Assembly (NCBI GenBank): GCA_016218045.1
Contig: JACRFB010000057.1
Span: 1-59,857 of the forward strand
Direction of reading: 5' to 3'
Origin: Ignavibacteriota bacterium
GTDB taxonomy: Bacteria; Bacteroidota; Ignavibacteria; SZUA-365
DNA: 59,857 nucleotides
Positions 1 through 8,889 of the stretch are shown piece after piece (within the stretch, counting starts at the first letter, position 1; every line of letters starts with the position of its first letter). The notes below the pieces were generated by a model, which had not been told where the DNA came from, did not search any database, and worked only from the letters and a program-made list of their open reading frames with translations. The translations under genes and the position numbers were made by a program.

Positions 1-43
1 CCCCGTCCCCCGTCCCTCGTCCCCCGTCCCCCGTCCCCCGTCC
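1..43. repeat. CCCCCGT low-complexity tract
   Basis: The window opens in a C-rich microsatellite made of CCCCCGT units with one variant (CCCTCGT). A near-identical tract closes the 52-bp repeat array at about 54205-54250, so this is a recurrent intergenic sequence type of this genome and not a one-off. The left end of the tract is outside the window. Confidence 0.85.
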
Positions 44-101
44 ACATGGACTCCGACGGTCTCATATCGTATCTTCAGCGGGACACAGCCGGATACTTCC
101 A

Positions 102-1586
102 ATGAAAACCCGCACCCTGCTGACATCCATCATTCTTTTCACCACGGTGTTCTCTGGCACGGGGCTCGCGGCGGACGGAAGCACGAGCGAGCCATCGCCC
201 TGGATGATCCTCCCCTTCGTGGTTCTGCTGCTCGCGATCGCACTCATGCCCTTCCTCGCGAAACACTGGTGGGAGAAATACTACCCGCACGTGGCCTGTA
301 CGCTGGGCGCCATCACCGTGTCGTATTATCTGTTTCTGCTGAAGGACACAACAGCCATCATTCATTCGGGCATCGAGTATGTGGGCTTTCTCAGTCTGGT
401 CGGCTCGCTCTTTGTGGTCTCCGGCGGCGTGTTTATTCGCCTGCGGGGCTATTCCACTCCCGTGTCGAACGTTCTCCTGCTTCTCTTCGGCGCGCTGATC
501 TCGAATTTTGTCGGCACCACGGGCGCATCCATGATTCTGATCCGACCATGGCTGCGCAACAACAAGTACCGCATGCATCCCTACCATGTGGTGTTTTTTA
601 TTTTTCTCGTCAGCAATATCGGCGGCGCTCTTACACCCATCGGTGATCCTCCGCTCTTCCTCGGCTACCTGAAGGGCATCCCCTTTTTCTGGGTGACGGA
701 ACACCTCTGGCCGATGTGGCTGCTCGCGACGGGACTGCTGCTCGCGGTGTTTTATGTGATCGATTCCCGCTTCTATCACAAGGTTCCGAAACACGTGCGA
801 GACGAAAAGTCCGCGCTCGGCGAGTCGGTGGCAGTCGAGGGTCTGCACAATCTCGGCTTCCTGCTTGTGATTCTTGTCGCTGTCTTTATTCAGAATCCGC
901 CCTTCCTGCGCGAACTGATCATGATTCTCGCGGCGGCCGGATCTTTCTACACCACCAGGCGCCACATCCATGCGGCGAACGGCTTCAACTTCCATCCCGT
1001 GAAGGAGGTCGGCTTCCTTTTCCTCGGACTTTTTGCCACGATGGTTCCGGCGCTGCAATGGCTGGAACTTCATGCGACCACACTCGGCATTCATTCACCC
1101 GCATCGTTCTACTGGGGCACGGGGACGCTGTCGGCAGTGCTGGATAACGCGCCCACCTATCTCAATTTCCTCAGCGCCGCCGTGGGGCTGTTCGTCGCGC
1201 CGGAGTCCATCGCCGCGATACAATCCATTTTCGCCGCTCCCACACCGGCGCAGCTTGCGCAGTATCCGATGGAGATTCAGAAGACCGTCGCGATGCTTCA
1301 GAGCCGCTTCGGTGTTGTGAATGGCGCCGCGGCGCCGTCCGCCGCAACAATTCAAATCGCCTACCTGCTCGCGGTGCATAGCATTCATATCACCGCCATC
1401 AGTGTCGCGGCGGTGTTTTTTGGCGCGATGACCTATATCGGCAACGCGCCGAACTTTATGGTGAAGGCGATCGCCGAACAGAACGGCGCCCGTGTTCCGT
1501 CGTTTTTCGGCTTTATGGTGCGTTTCTCCCTTCCCGTTCTGCTCCCCATTCTGATTCTCGTCTGGCTGATCTTTTTTATGGGCTGA
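102..1586 (+). CDS. NhaD/CitMHS-like sodium:proton antiporter or anion transporter
   Basis: A 494-aa inner-membrane protein. A signal-like first helix (residues 5-24) is followed by about a dozen hydrophobic segments, with the family-like loops NFVGTTGASMILIRPWLR (about 143-160), NIGGALTPIGDPPLFLG and LDNAPTYLNF. These match the sodium:proton antiporter branch of the ion-transporter superfamily (putative citrate transporter, CitMHS_2 type), which couples cation or anion movement to the membrane gradient. The ATG at 102 is preceded only by a weak GGAT. The gene is monocistronic and ends at a strong rho-independent terminator 35 nt downstream. The exact substrate cannot be read from sequence; sodium/proton exchange is the likeliest guess. 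Confidence 0.85.
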   Translation: MKTRTLLTSIILFTTVFSGTGLAADGSTSEPSPWMILPFVVLLLAIALMPFLAKHWWEKYYPHVACTLGAITVSYYLFLLKDTTAIIHSGIEYVGFLSLVGSLFVVSGGVFIRLRGYSTPVSNVLLLLFGALISNFVGTTGASMILIRPWLRNNKYRMHPYHVVFFIFLVSNIGGALTPIGDPPLFLGYLKGIPFFWVTEHLWPMWLLATGLLLAVFYVIDSRFYHKVPKHVRDEKSALGESVAVEGLHNLGFLLVILVAVFIQNPPFLRELIMILAAAGSFYTTRRHIHAANGFNFHPVKEVGFLFLGLFATMVPALQWLELHATTLGIHSPASFYWGTGTLSAVLDNAPTYLNFLSAAVGLFVAPESIAAIQSIFAAPTPAQLAQYPMEIQKTVAMLQSRFGVVNGAAAPSAATIQIAYLLAVHSIHITAISVAAVFFGAMTYIGNAPNFMVKAIAEQNGARVPSFFGFMVRFSLPVLLPILILVWLIFFMG

Positions 1587-1621
1587 ACCCGTCGATTTAA
1601 AGATCCGCTCCTGCAGCGGAC

Positions 1622-1658
1622 AAAGGCGCCCCGGAATCCACTCCCGGGGCGCCTTTTT
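1622..1658 (+). terminator. Rho-independent terminator of the transporter gene
   Basis: Thirteen-base-pair stem: AAAGGCGCCCCGG (1622-1634) pairs with CCGGGGCGCCTTT (1644-1656) around a 9-nt loop, followed by a T run to 1658. Its place just after the stop codon at 1586 makes it the terminator of the upstream gene. Confidence 0.9.
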
Positions 1659-1842
1659 GCTGCAAATTCGAGATTACGCTGTTTTTCAGCCCTAGAGTCA
1701 CCCCTGAAAATTATGTGGAAAAACACGTAGTACCACGTATTTCCATTCGCTCTTCCATATGCCATCTTTGAGCAGCACCGAACTTCATGTTGTACCCGTC
1801 ACGGAGGGCGGTATATGTGAGACTAGGGCGTTCGGTACATAG

Positions 1843-1892
1843 ATAAGGACCAAGAAAATCAGGGAGGTTAGTTCTTGGCCCTTATTTTTTTT
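1843..1892 (+). terminator. Second terminator-like hairpin with T8 tail
   Basis: ATAAGGACCAAGAA (1843-1856) pairs, with a single G-T wobble, with TTCTTGGCCCTTAT (1872-1885), and eight Ts follow directly. No protein gene lies between this hairpin and the terminator at 1622-1658, so the transcript it ends is unknown. It may back up the first terminator or end a small RNA starting after 1660. It also faces the 3' end of the convergent DUF4139 gene. Confidence 0.65.
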
Positions 1893-1940
1893 GGCGTCGG
1901 TTTTAACCACGGAGTGCGGGTAGGCCGGTTGCACCGTAAT

Positions 1941-2016
1941 AAAGTAGCAAGGTGGCACAGTTGCTTTGTCGTGATGTAGAGATGTGGCAAAGCAGCAAAG
2001 TAGAGCGGCAGCCACC
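1941..2016. repeat. Diverged GTAGCAAGG-family intergenic repeat
   Basis: The stretch AAAGTAGCAAGGTGGCACAG with later GTGGCAAAGCAGCAAAGTAG resembles the GTAGCAAGGTGGAAAGTAAAAG hairpin repeats at 12.2-12.4 and 16.1-16.4 kb, but the inner arm has decayed. The rest of the 1587-2067 gap holds the two terminators and no convincing gene. Confidence 0.5.
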
Positions 2017-2067
2017 TTCTCTCCCTTTACCTCTTTACCCTTGACCCCTTCACCCCTTCACCAATTA

Positions 2068-3834
2068 TTATCTCCAGAAATAATTCCATGTATAACCCAG
2101 CTCCATCGGTTTTTGTGGGGTAAGTGATACCGTCCAGGTTATGCGGCCCACGCCGTTGAAGTGATGCCACCACCATGGCCAGGAGAACCAGCCCCACCAG
2201 GCGGGCATGGGTCCGCGGCCGCTCGAGTAGGATACATCCTCGAACACGTTCACCATTTCGATCCTGCCCTTGTTGCCCGCGCTCTCCACATTGCCGAGTA
2301 CATGCCGTGTCACCTCCACTTCCACCGCGTCGTCGCGGTAACTCGTGAGTGTGATACTGCCCGCGAGATCCACACGCCCGTATTGGTCGCCCTGGAAGGT
2401 GGAGGCGTTCGGCACTCGCCGCGTCTCGTTGTCGGATTTTTTCACGCGGATGTCGAGCGCCATGGTGATTTCGAGATCGGTGTTGTCGCCCGCCGCTGCG
2501 TAGGTCATCAGTCCCTGGGCAAGCAGACGCGAGTCGCGCAAGATCAACGCCGGCGCGGTGGTCAGCGGATACTCGCTTGTGTTGAAGAGCCGGATTTTGT
2601 GCCGCACCTTGGGCGCGTTCAACAGCGAGGCGAGTTCACCCTGCCTGCCGCCGTCGAGATTACGCCACACTTCCATCGGTGGTGCGAAGGGGATGTCGAG
2701 GGTGTACACGTCCTTGTACTTCAACGTGAACTCGCCGATCGGAAACACCATCCGCTGCCCTTTTCCGAGTGTCACGTGTTTGATGGTGAAGACGTAGAGG
2801 TCCTCGTTTTTCCCGGACTCCGCCACCTCCGGACCCAGATCCACCGGACCCCGTCCACCGTCGCCATCCCTGCGCCGCATATCGTCCATCGGCATGGCCT
2901 GCTGTGTCATGAGGGCGTTCGAGAATCCGTAGCCGGTTTCCGACTCCTGGCGGAAATGACTCGAAAGCTGCGCCACGGCCTGCTGCAGCGAGATGGGATC
3001 GTTGGTGGACTTGAACACAAAGTTCGGCACACCGATCACAAGGTGTGCGGTCACGTCCTGCAGATCGGCGATCTCGTTGATCAGCGTGGCCTGCAGTGTG
3101 ACCAGTGCCTGCCCTTTCCCGTCGATGACCACCTTGTACTGCGGTATCCACCGGATGCCGCGCTGCAGATACAACAGGCCGACGTTGGCCTCTTTCTGCA
3201 CTGTGCCACCGGCCCAGTCGAGTTGTAATGTGAGCAGATTGCGGAGTTCTTCCCGCGGCAGCACCTTCTTATACGAGCCCGTGAAACTTACGTCCTGGAT
3301 GTGGTCCATGTGTACGGCCTTCACGCCGCCGCTGGTTTTTAGCAGCACGATGTCGCTTTTTCGTGTCAGTTTCTCGCCGGAATACGGCTCGTCGGCCGCT
3401 TCAAGTTCGTCGCTGCTCTGCGCGGGCACGTCGATGATGGTGGCCCTGTATGGCGTGGGTGCGGGTGTACCCGTCTCGGTCACGAGCACCTCGGCGCCGA
3501 TGTTTGCTTCGATCAGTTCCCGGAGCTGCAGCGCGGTACGGTCCACCAGCACCGTGCGCCTGCTCGCTGTAACCGACGAAAGTGCGGCCCTGCTGTCGGA
3601 GGAGAAGGGCCAGAACGTGCCGATCACCGGATTGGGCAGATAGTCCATCACCACGTTGCCCTTGTCGTCCACGGGCATCCTGCCGCTGTGCAGCATGAAG
3701 GCGTGGCCGTCCTTGAACACCGTCACTTCCTTCACCGGCATACGCGCCAGAGCTTTGTACGGGGTGTGAGATTCGGCACGCAGAACGCCGAGGGAAAACA
3801 CGAGGAATACCAGGGTCCCGATGAAACGTGTCAT
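2068..3834 (-). CDS. DUF4139 domain exported protein
   Basis: A 588-aa protein with a signal peptide (residues 1-20, FIGTLVFLVFSLGVLRAES). The body fits the DUF4139 family: an N-terminal beta domain (VKEVTVFKDGHAFMLHSGRM), a central segment with an extended QQAM/GDGGRGP linker, and a C-terminal domain of long beta strands. The C-terminal end is Trp-rich (AWWGWFSWPWWWHHF). DUF4139 proteins are exported and poorly understood; the mucoidy inhibitor A group belongs here. The start is put at the ATG at 3834, not the TTG four codons upstream, because the signal peptide then begins directly. It converges on the transporter and no operon partner is evident. Confidence 0.8.
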   Translation of the reverse strand: MTRFIGTLVFLVFSLGVLRAESHTPYKALARMPVKEVTVFKDGHAFMLHSGRMPVDDKGNVVMDYLPNPVIGTFWPFSSDSRAALSSVTASRRTVLVDRTALQLRELIEANIGAEVLVTETGTPAPTPYRATIIDVPAQSSDELEAADEPYSGEKLTRKSDIVLLKTSGGVKAVHMDHIQDVSFTGSYKKVLPREELRNLLTLQLDWAGGTVQKEANVGLLYLQRGIRWIPQYKVVIDGKGQALVTLQATLINEIADLQDVTAHLVIGVPNFVFKSTNDPISLQQAVAQLSSHFRQESETGYGFSNALMTQQAMPMDDMRRRDGDGGRGPVDLGPEVAESGKNEDLYVFTIKHVTLGKGQRMVFPIGEFTLKYKDVYTLDIPFAPPMEVWRNLDGGRQGELASLLNAPKVRHKIRLFNTSEYPLTTAPALILRDSRLLAQGLMTYAAAGDNTDLEITMALDIRVKKSDNETRRVPNASTFQGDQYGRVDLAGSITLTSYRDDAVEVEVTRHVLGNVESAGNKGRIEMVNVFEDVSYSSGRGPMPAWWGWFSWPWWWHHFNGVGRITWTVSLTPQKPMELGYTWNYFWR

Positions 3835-3963
3835 GGCACACACCAAGCTGATCCGGATAGAAGGTACGGATTGAAGGTACTGGAGCGCGTACCCAGCGGC
3901 AACTGCTTTTTTCTTCCCTGATGCAGAAATGGATGAAGACTGGCTCCCTGCGGAGCATGTCGT

Positions 3964-4119
3964 CTACGAACCGCGCGGCCTGTCCCTCTCCGCCCTGGCG
4001 GCCTCGAGGCGCTGCTTCTCCCGATTCATCCGCTTTTGTGACACAAGAAACGCAACCAGCATCGAGCATGACAGCAGGAAGATCACCACTGTCACACCAA
4101 AGATAATCATGGGGTCCAC
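3964..4119 (-). CDS. Small single-pass membrane protein
   Basis: The real product is about 50 aa: one hydrophobic helix (IIFGVTVVIFLLSCSMLVAFLVS) followed by a charged, coiled-coil-prone tail (QKRMNREKQRLEAARAERDRPRG). An AGGAGG at 4124-4129 lies 4 nt from a GTG (4119) and 13 nt from an ATG (4110), so either may initiate; the longer frame upstream to 4284 has no sign of being coding. The topology, with a short N-terminus and a basic cytoplasmic tail, resembles small accessory membrane proteins, but no family is recognised. It lies between the DUF4139 and porin-like genes on the same strand. Confidence 0.55.
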   Translation of the reverse strand: MDPMIIFGVTVVIFLLSCSMLVAFLVSQKRMNREKQRLEAARAERDRPRGS

Positions 4120-4359
4120 ACTCCCTCCTCTCGAGAGTTGTACAGAAGTACCGGGCTGCCTGTTCCGCCGCCGCGCCTGCGCACCGCAACGGACCTCGGA
4201 CGGCCGTGTCACACCGTGTGTATCGATCAGTTTCCCGCCTGACGACGCCTCTGCGCCGCACAATACCGACGTTTCCGCGAACATACGGATTTTTTTATCA
4301 AATGCAAGAGGTGAAAAGGAGTAATGTCTCCTTTTATAACACTACATGGCACGATGGTG

Positions 4360-5634
4360 TCAGAACTGTACTCCCAATCCCACTCCAAACGTATTCTCGG
4401 TGTTGCGGGAATCGAGACCGAGCCGACGGAGGCGATATTCGAGTTTGACGACTGCGGCATCGAGAAGTTGTAGCGCGCATCCCGCGGCAAACTCGTGGCG
4501 AGACCAGCGCGGATCGTCGGGCGCCACTGTCATGCTTCGGAAAACACTGTCATAATATTCACCACGCGCAAAAAGGCGCAGCGCATGCGCCAGCGAGGTC
4601 TCCTCCGCGCCGCCGGTGCAAAGGTGTGGAAGCACATCATACGAGACCTCACAGTACGCGCCGGCCGCGGCACGCCCCGGTACACTGTTGTCAGCAGTGG
4701 GCTCGGGTTGCCGTGTATCCGCGAGGGACTCGGCGTGTTCCAGTGTTCCATACAGAAGCAGCGCTCGAAGGCGCAACGGACCGTGCTGTATCTCGGCATC
4801 AGCTTCCGCTATACCCACGTCGATGGCAGTATTATGCGCCAATGCCGACTTGCTCGACCCCGCCTTGCCGTAGTACACACTCAGTCCCGCCGACAGGTTG
4901 TCGTGGATATGGCATTCAGCGCGGCACACGTAGGCAAGGCTCGCCGCGTGGACACTGCCGGTTCCGCTCTGATGACCGTCGCGGATCCACGCGTGGCTGC
5001 TGAATCCGGCTGCGTCGAGGCCGCTCACCACCGCGCCGTGCACGGTGAATTGCCCCAGATCGGCTGCGGCATACACGCCGATCTCGTGCCAGGTTCCGGG
5101 GAGAAGGTTCTCTTCTACTGCGGACGGGGAAATGGTCGCATATTCCAGCGGTTTGTCTCTCCCGGGAAGCAGTCCAAACGGTAGTACAAGATGTCCCGCG
5201 CGTAGGTGCAGCCACGACGCGGGGCGAACGGTGACGGCGATTTCACCGATCGCCAGCGAGGGCCCTTGCGCCGTGTTCCCGGCGACGATTCCCGAGTTTC
5301 CGCTTCCCGTCACCACATCTGCAGTCGAGACGGCCCCTGCCCCGCGAACTTCCATCTCGCAGACGAAGGAGATTCTTGGATCGCTCTGCCACTCGAGTCC
5401 AAGCGTCAATTCCTCGAACACGAGCGCATTCCGCAGCCGCGGGGCTGTCTGCCACGAATATCCAAAATAATTGAGACGGGCTGCACCGGTGAGTCGTGGC
5501 GGAGTCGCGGCCGGCTCGTCGCCTCCCATAGCTCGCGCGGCGAGTGTCTGGAATATAAGGAGCGCTGCCGCCAGACAAACCCGTACCGACAGGGGACAAC
5601 GTGTGTCGGTCGTGCACATGGCATTGCCGGCCAT
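4360..5634 (-). CDS. Porin-like outer-membrane beta-barrel protein
   Basis: About 424 aa from the chosen ATG. A signal peptide (VRVCLAAALLIFQTLAARA) is followed by alternating amphipathic beta strands (LVFEELTLGLEWQSDPRISFVCEME, LHLRAGHLVLPFGLL) and a C-terminal strand ending in Phe (NTFGVGLGVQF), as expected for an outer-membrane barrel. The layout, with an N-terminal strand carrying a tracer-like GHLVLPFG motif, resembles phosphate-selective or general porins of the FCB group. The start is uncertain: ATGs at 5721, 5634 and 5616 are in frame and none has a good ribosome site; 5634 gives a normal signal peptide. A 19-bp palindrome lies about 175-190 bp upstream. Confidence 0.7.
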   Translation of the reverse strand: MAGNAMCTTDTRCPLSVRVCLAAALLIFQTLAARAMGGDEPAATPPRLTGAARLNYFGYSWQTAPRLRNALVFEELTLGLEWQSDPRISFVCEMEVRGAGAVSTADVVTGSGNSGIVAGNTAQGPSLAIGEIAVTVRPASWLHLRAGHLVLPFGLLPGRDKPLEYATISPSAVEENLLPGTWHEIGVYAAADLGQFTVHGAVVSGLDAAGFSSHAWIRDGHQSGTGSVHAASLAYVCRAECHIHDNLSAGLSVYYGKAGSSKSALAHNTAIDVGIAEADAEIQHGPLRLRALLLYGTLEHAESLADTRQPEPTADNSVPGRAAAGAYCEVSYDVLPHLCTGGAEETSLAHALRLFARGEYYDSVFRSMTVAPDDPRWSRHEFAAGCALQLLDAAVVKLEYRLRRLGLDSRNTENTFGVGLGVQF

Positions 5635-5807
5635 ATGAGCGACGCCGCGATACGTACGACGAAAGGCGCTTCGAAAATAACGCGGACAGGTGTTGCGGGG
5701 TGTTGATGTACGGAGGGTCATACAATGCGGAGGGAGGAGGTGCGGAGCAGTGTGAATCAGTGGGGAATGTCGCCGCCACGTTCGAAACGTATCGGACTAC
5801 CGCCACT

Positions 5808-5826
5808 ATTTAGACGTAGTCTAAAT
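5808..5826. promoter_or_regulatory. Perfect palindrome ATTTAGAC-GTA-GTCTAAAT
   Basis: Two perfect 8-bp arms separated by GTA sit in an AT-rich patch of the 270-bp gap between the DUF2339 gene and the porin-like gene. The shape (TTTAG...CTAAA, 19 bp) resembles operators bound by dimeric metalloregulators of the DtxR/MntR type. That match is by pattern only and no such regulator is in the window. The nearest gene whose promoter could be controlled is the porin-like gene on the minus strand. Confidence 0.45.
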
Positions 5827-5906
5827 TAATAAATGATTCACATCCGTGCAACCCTCGGTTTCAATGGCGGGAGAGCCCGCAAAGCCGCATGAAACACCCC
5901 TTCCTG

Positions 5907-7565
5907 CTATGCGTCAGGTCGTGCGGTAGTGTCCATAGAATGGTTAGAATTCTGCGCTGCCCGGAAATACAGCGCGGAAATGACGAGCAGTACCAGGCCG
6001 ACGAGCACAAACAGGAGCACCCGATATTCGATCGACACGCCCGACATCGTGAAGAGCAGCACATACGCCACGGTGGCCAGCAGCGTCGCGAGAGCCATCA
6101 CCCGGTATTTCTTGTTCCGCAGCACCTTGCTCAATCCGTAATACGCGGCCGCGACACACAGCCAGGACATGGCCACATACTGCGCCGGGAGCATGGAATA
6201 CAACGACAACGGGATGATCACAGCGCCGGCGACGAGGTACGAACCGCGCATCACATCGGTTCTCAATTCGAGACGGTCGCGCTGCCAATTCAGAATGCGC
6301 GCACTCAGCAGTGCCGTGATGCCGAACACCATTCCGATCCCGGTCACACCCTCCGCGACAATCAAATACCCGACAAACATCATCACGAAGATGATGTAGT
6401 TCGCCACGACAATAATGCGCGAACGAAACCACACCGCTACGGACAGCACCAGGATGCCCTGCAGCGCGAGCCAGAGGAACAGATCGGGCACGGGTTCGGC
6501 GTGGATGATGCCGCAACTCATCGCAATGAATCCGCTCATCGCGTAATGGAAAGTGGAGTACATGCTGCGTCGCCGCACCCAGAACATCACCGCAAGGCCC
6601 AGAAGTACTATGGACGCGGCCAGATACAACGGCGCCTTGCCGACGGCGGCACCCAATTCGACGATGATGACAAACATGCCGAAACCCATCGCCGCATTCA
6701 TGAAGGAAAAGGCGGTGGCGAAGAGCATCTCCGATCCGTCTTCCTCCTTCCTCGCCCACAACGTGCCCACCGCGAACACGACGATGTACGCCAAGGCGAA
6801 GATCAGATTCGTTTCGGCCCCGGTCACAAGCTGCAGCGGGTGGCCCATGACGGGATTGCCCAGGAACCACATAAAATGTGCGCCGTACGTGCACATGGCC
6901 GGGAACCAGATGAGTGTCATCCAGCGCCGTGTCGAAATCCACACCGACAGAACCGCGGTGCAGAGAATGAGCGGGAGTTGCACGTATGGGACGTCGCTCA
7001 CGATGGCCGTGACATAGCCGAAGCCAAGACTCAGCGCGGTGAGATACACCGACTCCGACCGCCATGCCAAATACAAACACAGGGTGGAGGCGCCGAGGAG
7101 CAGAATGACCTCGACCACCGTGCTGCTGACAAGCGGGACGGGGGTGAAATGCCCGAGGCGCAAAACCGAGAAATAAAACACGGCGAGCGCGCCGCCGAGC
7201 AGATAGCCCGCAAATTGCCGCAGCGAAGTGCGCCAAATGCGCGCGAGGCCGTACAGTGTCGCCGAGATGACGGTGCCGATCAGACTTGGCAATGCGGTGG
7301 CCGACGTGCCGTACGGCAGGGTCAGCAAAAACACGCAGCCGGTGATCAACATGACGATGCCCGCGCGGGCCAACCAGAATTGTCCGATGCGAAACTCCAA
7401 TCGGTCCTCGTCCTCGGTTTCACGCTCCACGGGGATTGCGGAAACAGACGTGTCCCCGTCCGCCGTTACGTGTAACCGTTGTTCGACTTCGGCGACTCGA
7501 TGATTGAGCGCCTCGAGAGTTGTGAGAATTTTTTCCAACCCGGCGGTTGTATCTGCTGATGTCAT
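5907..7565 (-). CDS. DUF2339 multi-pass membrane protein
   Basis: About 552 aa. A short N-terminal coiled coil (LEKILTTLEALNHRVAEVEQRL, about 9-30) leads to the DUF2339 entry signature FRIGQFWLARAGIVMLITGCVFLL (about 58-81) and then some 15 further hydrophobic helices. The start is fixed at the ATG at 7565 by an AGGAGC six to seven bases upstream; the longer frame to 7616 lacks such a site. DUF2339 proteins are predicted inner-membrane proteins of unknown function. It is oriented with the redox module upstream (166 bp gap) but need not be cotranscribed. Confidence 0.8.
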   Translation of the reverse strand: MTSADTTAGLEKILTTLEALNHRVAEVEQRLHVTADGDTSVSAIPVERETEDEDRLEFRIGQFWLARAGIVMLITGCVFLLTLPYGTSATALPSLIGTVISATLYGLARIWRTSLRQFAGYLLGGALAVFYFSVLRLGHFTPVPLVSSTVVEVILLLGASTLCLYLAWRSESVYLTALSLGFGYVTAIVSDVPYVQLPLILCTAVLSVWISTRRWMTLIWFPAMCTYGAHFMWFLGNPVMGHPLQLVTGAETNLIFALAYIVVFAVGTLWARKEEDGSEMLFATAFSFMNAAMGFGMFVIIVELGAAVGKAPLYLAASIVLLGLAVMFWVRRRSMYSTFHYAMSGFIAMSCGIIHAEPVPDLFLWLALQGILVLSVAVWFRSRIIVVANYIIFVMMFVGYLIVAEGVTGIGMVFGITALLSARILNWQRDRLELRTDVMRGSYLVAGAVIIPLSLYSMLPAQYVAMSWLCVAAAYYGLSKVLRNKKYRVMALATLLATVAYVLLFTMSGVSIEYRVLLFVLVGLVLLVISALYFRAAQNSNHSMDTTARPDA

Positions 7566-7731
7566 CACCGTGCTCCTGACTCTGTGACGTGAAAGAGGTG
7601 TGAGGTGCGTGCGCATTCAAGTGCTGACGCTGATGCAGGTACTGACACTGTTGCAGGTGCTGTGACTGTTGATTGCGCGTATCCGGAACGAGATGTCACG
7701 CGGTTTTTGCGCGACCGGTCACACATAACGG

Positions 7732-8889
7732 CTAGGTCTCGTGCCTCTGGAAGAATGGGAACAGTTGGTCGAAAACCCTGAGCAGCAGAAACGGGGCGAT
7801 GATCAACAGAAACGAAACAAGCAGACCTTCTTTGTCGAAGATTCCCGGAAAATATTCCGTGAATCCCCGCATGCTCTTCGAAAGCAGTTGCCCGCCTATC
7901 ACCACATTCCATCGCATAAAAAGCACCTGCAGCAACAACATGCCCGACGAGAGCCAGATCAGGATGTTTCTCACGCGCGTGTCGAGGCGCTTCGCCAGCG
8001 TCGTGACCGAAAGCAGAAAAAACGGCACCAGTGAAAACAGACCGATTTGGAGATACACATACGAGACACGGAGCTTGCCGTTGATCAGCGTCTCAAGAAT
8101 GGCCCACTTCTCGGTGCGTTCGTACGAGATGGAAAGGATTTCCATCAATTCGAGTACCACGGCGATGATCATAAATCCCCACAGCCACTTCGCCATGAGA
8201 TCGATCGAGTCCTGTGCTACCGGAAGTTTTCGGGTCCAATGGATGATGAGATACAGGAATATCAGCACCGCGAGCCCCGACACGATGGCCGAAAAAATAA
8301 AGATGATGAACATCAGCGGCGTGGACCACCACAGATTCGCCTTGATGGATCCGAAAAGGAAGCCGACGTACCCGTGCAGTACACACGCCACGGGAATACC
8401 GAGACCCCCGAGAAAGACCACGAGTTTGCGATCCACCACGCGCGTCTCCTCGGTATCGCGCGTCTGTCCGAGCAGGAGCACCGAATACAAACGCCGGGCA
8501 AGCCCGCGCGCCGCCTCGTGCCGGCGGATGAATGTGACTCGATAGCTGAACCAGATTTCGAGAAACACGATGATCATGTAGAACAGATAGATGAAACCGA
8601 ATCCGCTCATGGCGGACGAGAAATTGGGAGTTACAAGGATGTTGAACGCCCGTTCGGGCTTCCCGAGATGGTTCAGCAACGGCACCGTGGCGAACAGAAG
8701 GAACGCGAACGACGACACGAGCGCGTATTTGGCGATAGGCCGCAACTTCTCCATGCCGAACACATGGTAGAACGATGAGACGATGAACGCTCCTGCCACC
8801 ATGCCTGTGATATACGGGTACAATACGATCATCACCGTCCATGTGACGTGTAATTCGTTTGGGAACACGTATCCCGCGCCGGCATCCAT
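7732..8889 (-). CDS. NrfD/PsrC-type quinone-interacting membrane subunit
   Basis: A 385-aa integral membrane protein with about eight to ten helices and the NrfD/PsrC pattern (LHVTWTVMIVLYPYITGMVAGAFIVSSFYHVFG at 12-44, LLNHLGKPERAFNIL at about 67-81, STPLMFIIFIFSAIVSGLAVLIFLY). Family members anchor an electron-transfer complex and oxidise or reduce menaquinol at the membrane. Its ATG at 8889 shares one base with the stop of the upstream Fe-S gene (TGATG), so the two are translationally coupled. The long upstream extension of the frame overlaps the Fe-S gene and is not used. Confidence 0.88.
   Translation of the reverse strand: MDAGAGYVFPNELHVTWTVMIVLYPYITGMVAGAFIVSSFYHVFGMEKLRPIAKYALVSSFAFLLFATVPLLNHLGKPERAFNILVTPNFSSAMSGFGFIYLFYMIIVFLEIWFSYRVTFIRRHEAARGLARRLYSVLLLGQTRDTEETRVVDRKLVVFLGGLGIPVACVLHGYVGFLFGSIKANLWWSTPLMFIIFIFSAIVSGLAVLIFLYLIIHWTRKLPVAQDSIDLMAKWLWGFMIIAVVLELMEILSISYERTEKWAILETLINGKLRVSYVYLQIGLFSLVPFFLLSVTTLAKRLDTRVRNILIWLSSGMLLLQVLFMRWNVVIGGQLLSKSMRGFTEYFPGIFDKEGLLVSFLLIIAPFLLLRVFDQLFPFFQRHET

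Noticed and set aside
5889-7475. Open frame of 528 codons on the plus strand opposite the DUF2339 gene
   Set aside because: His/Arg/Gln-rich composition typical of antisense to a GC-rich membrane-protein gene; no family, no ribosome site. The same holds for 2161-3228 (+), 75-1094 (-) and 12563-13969 (+).
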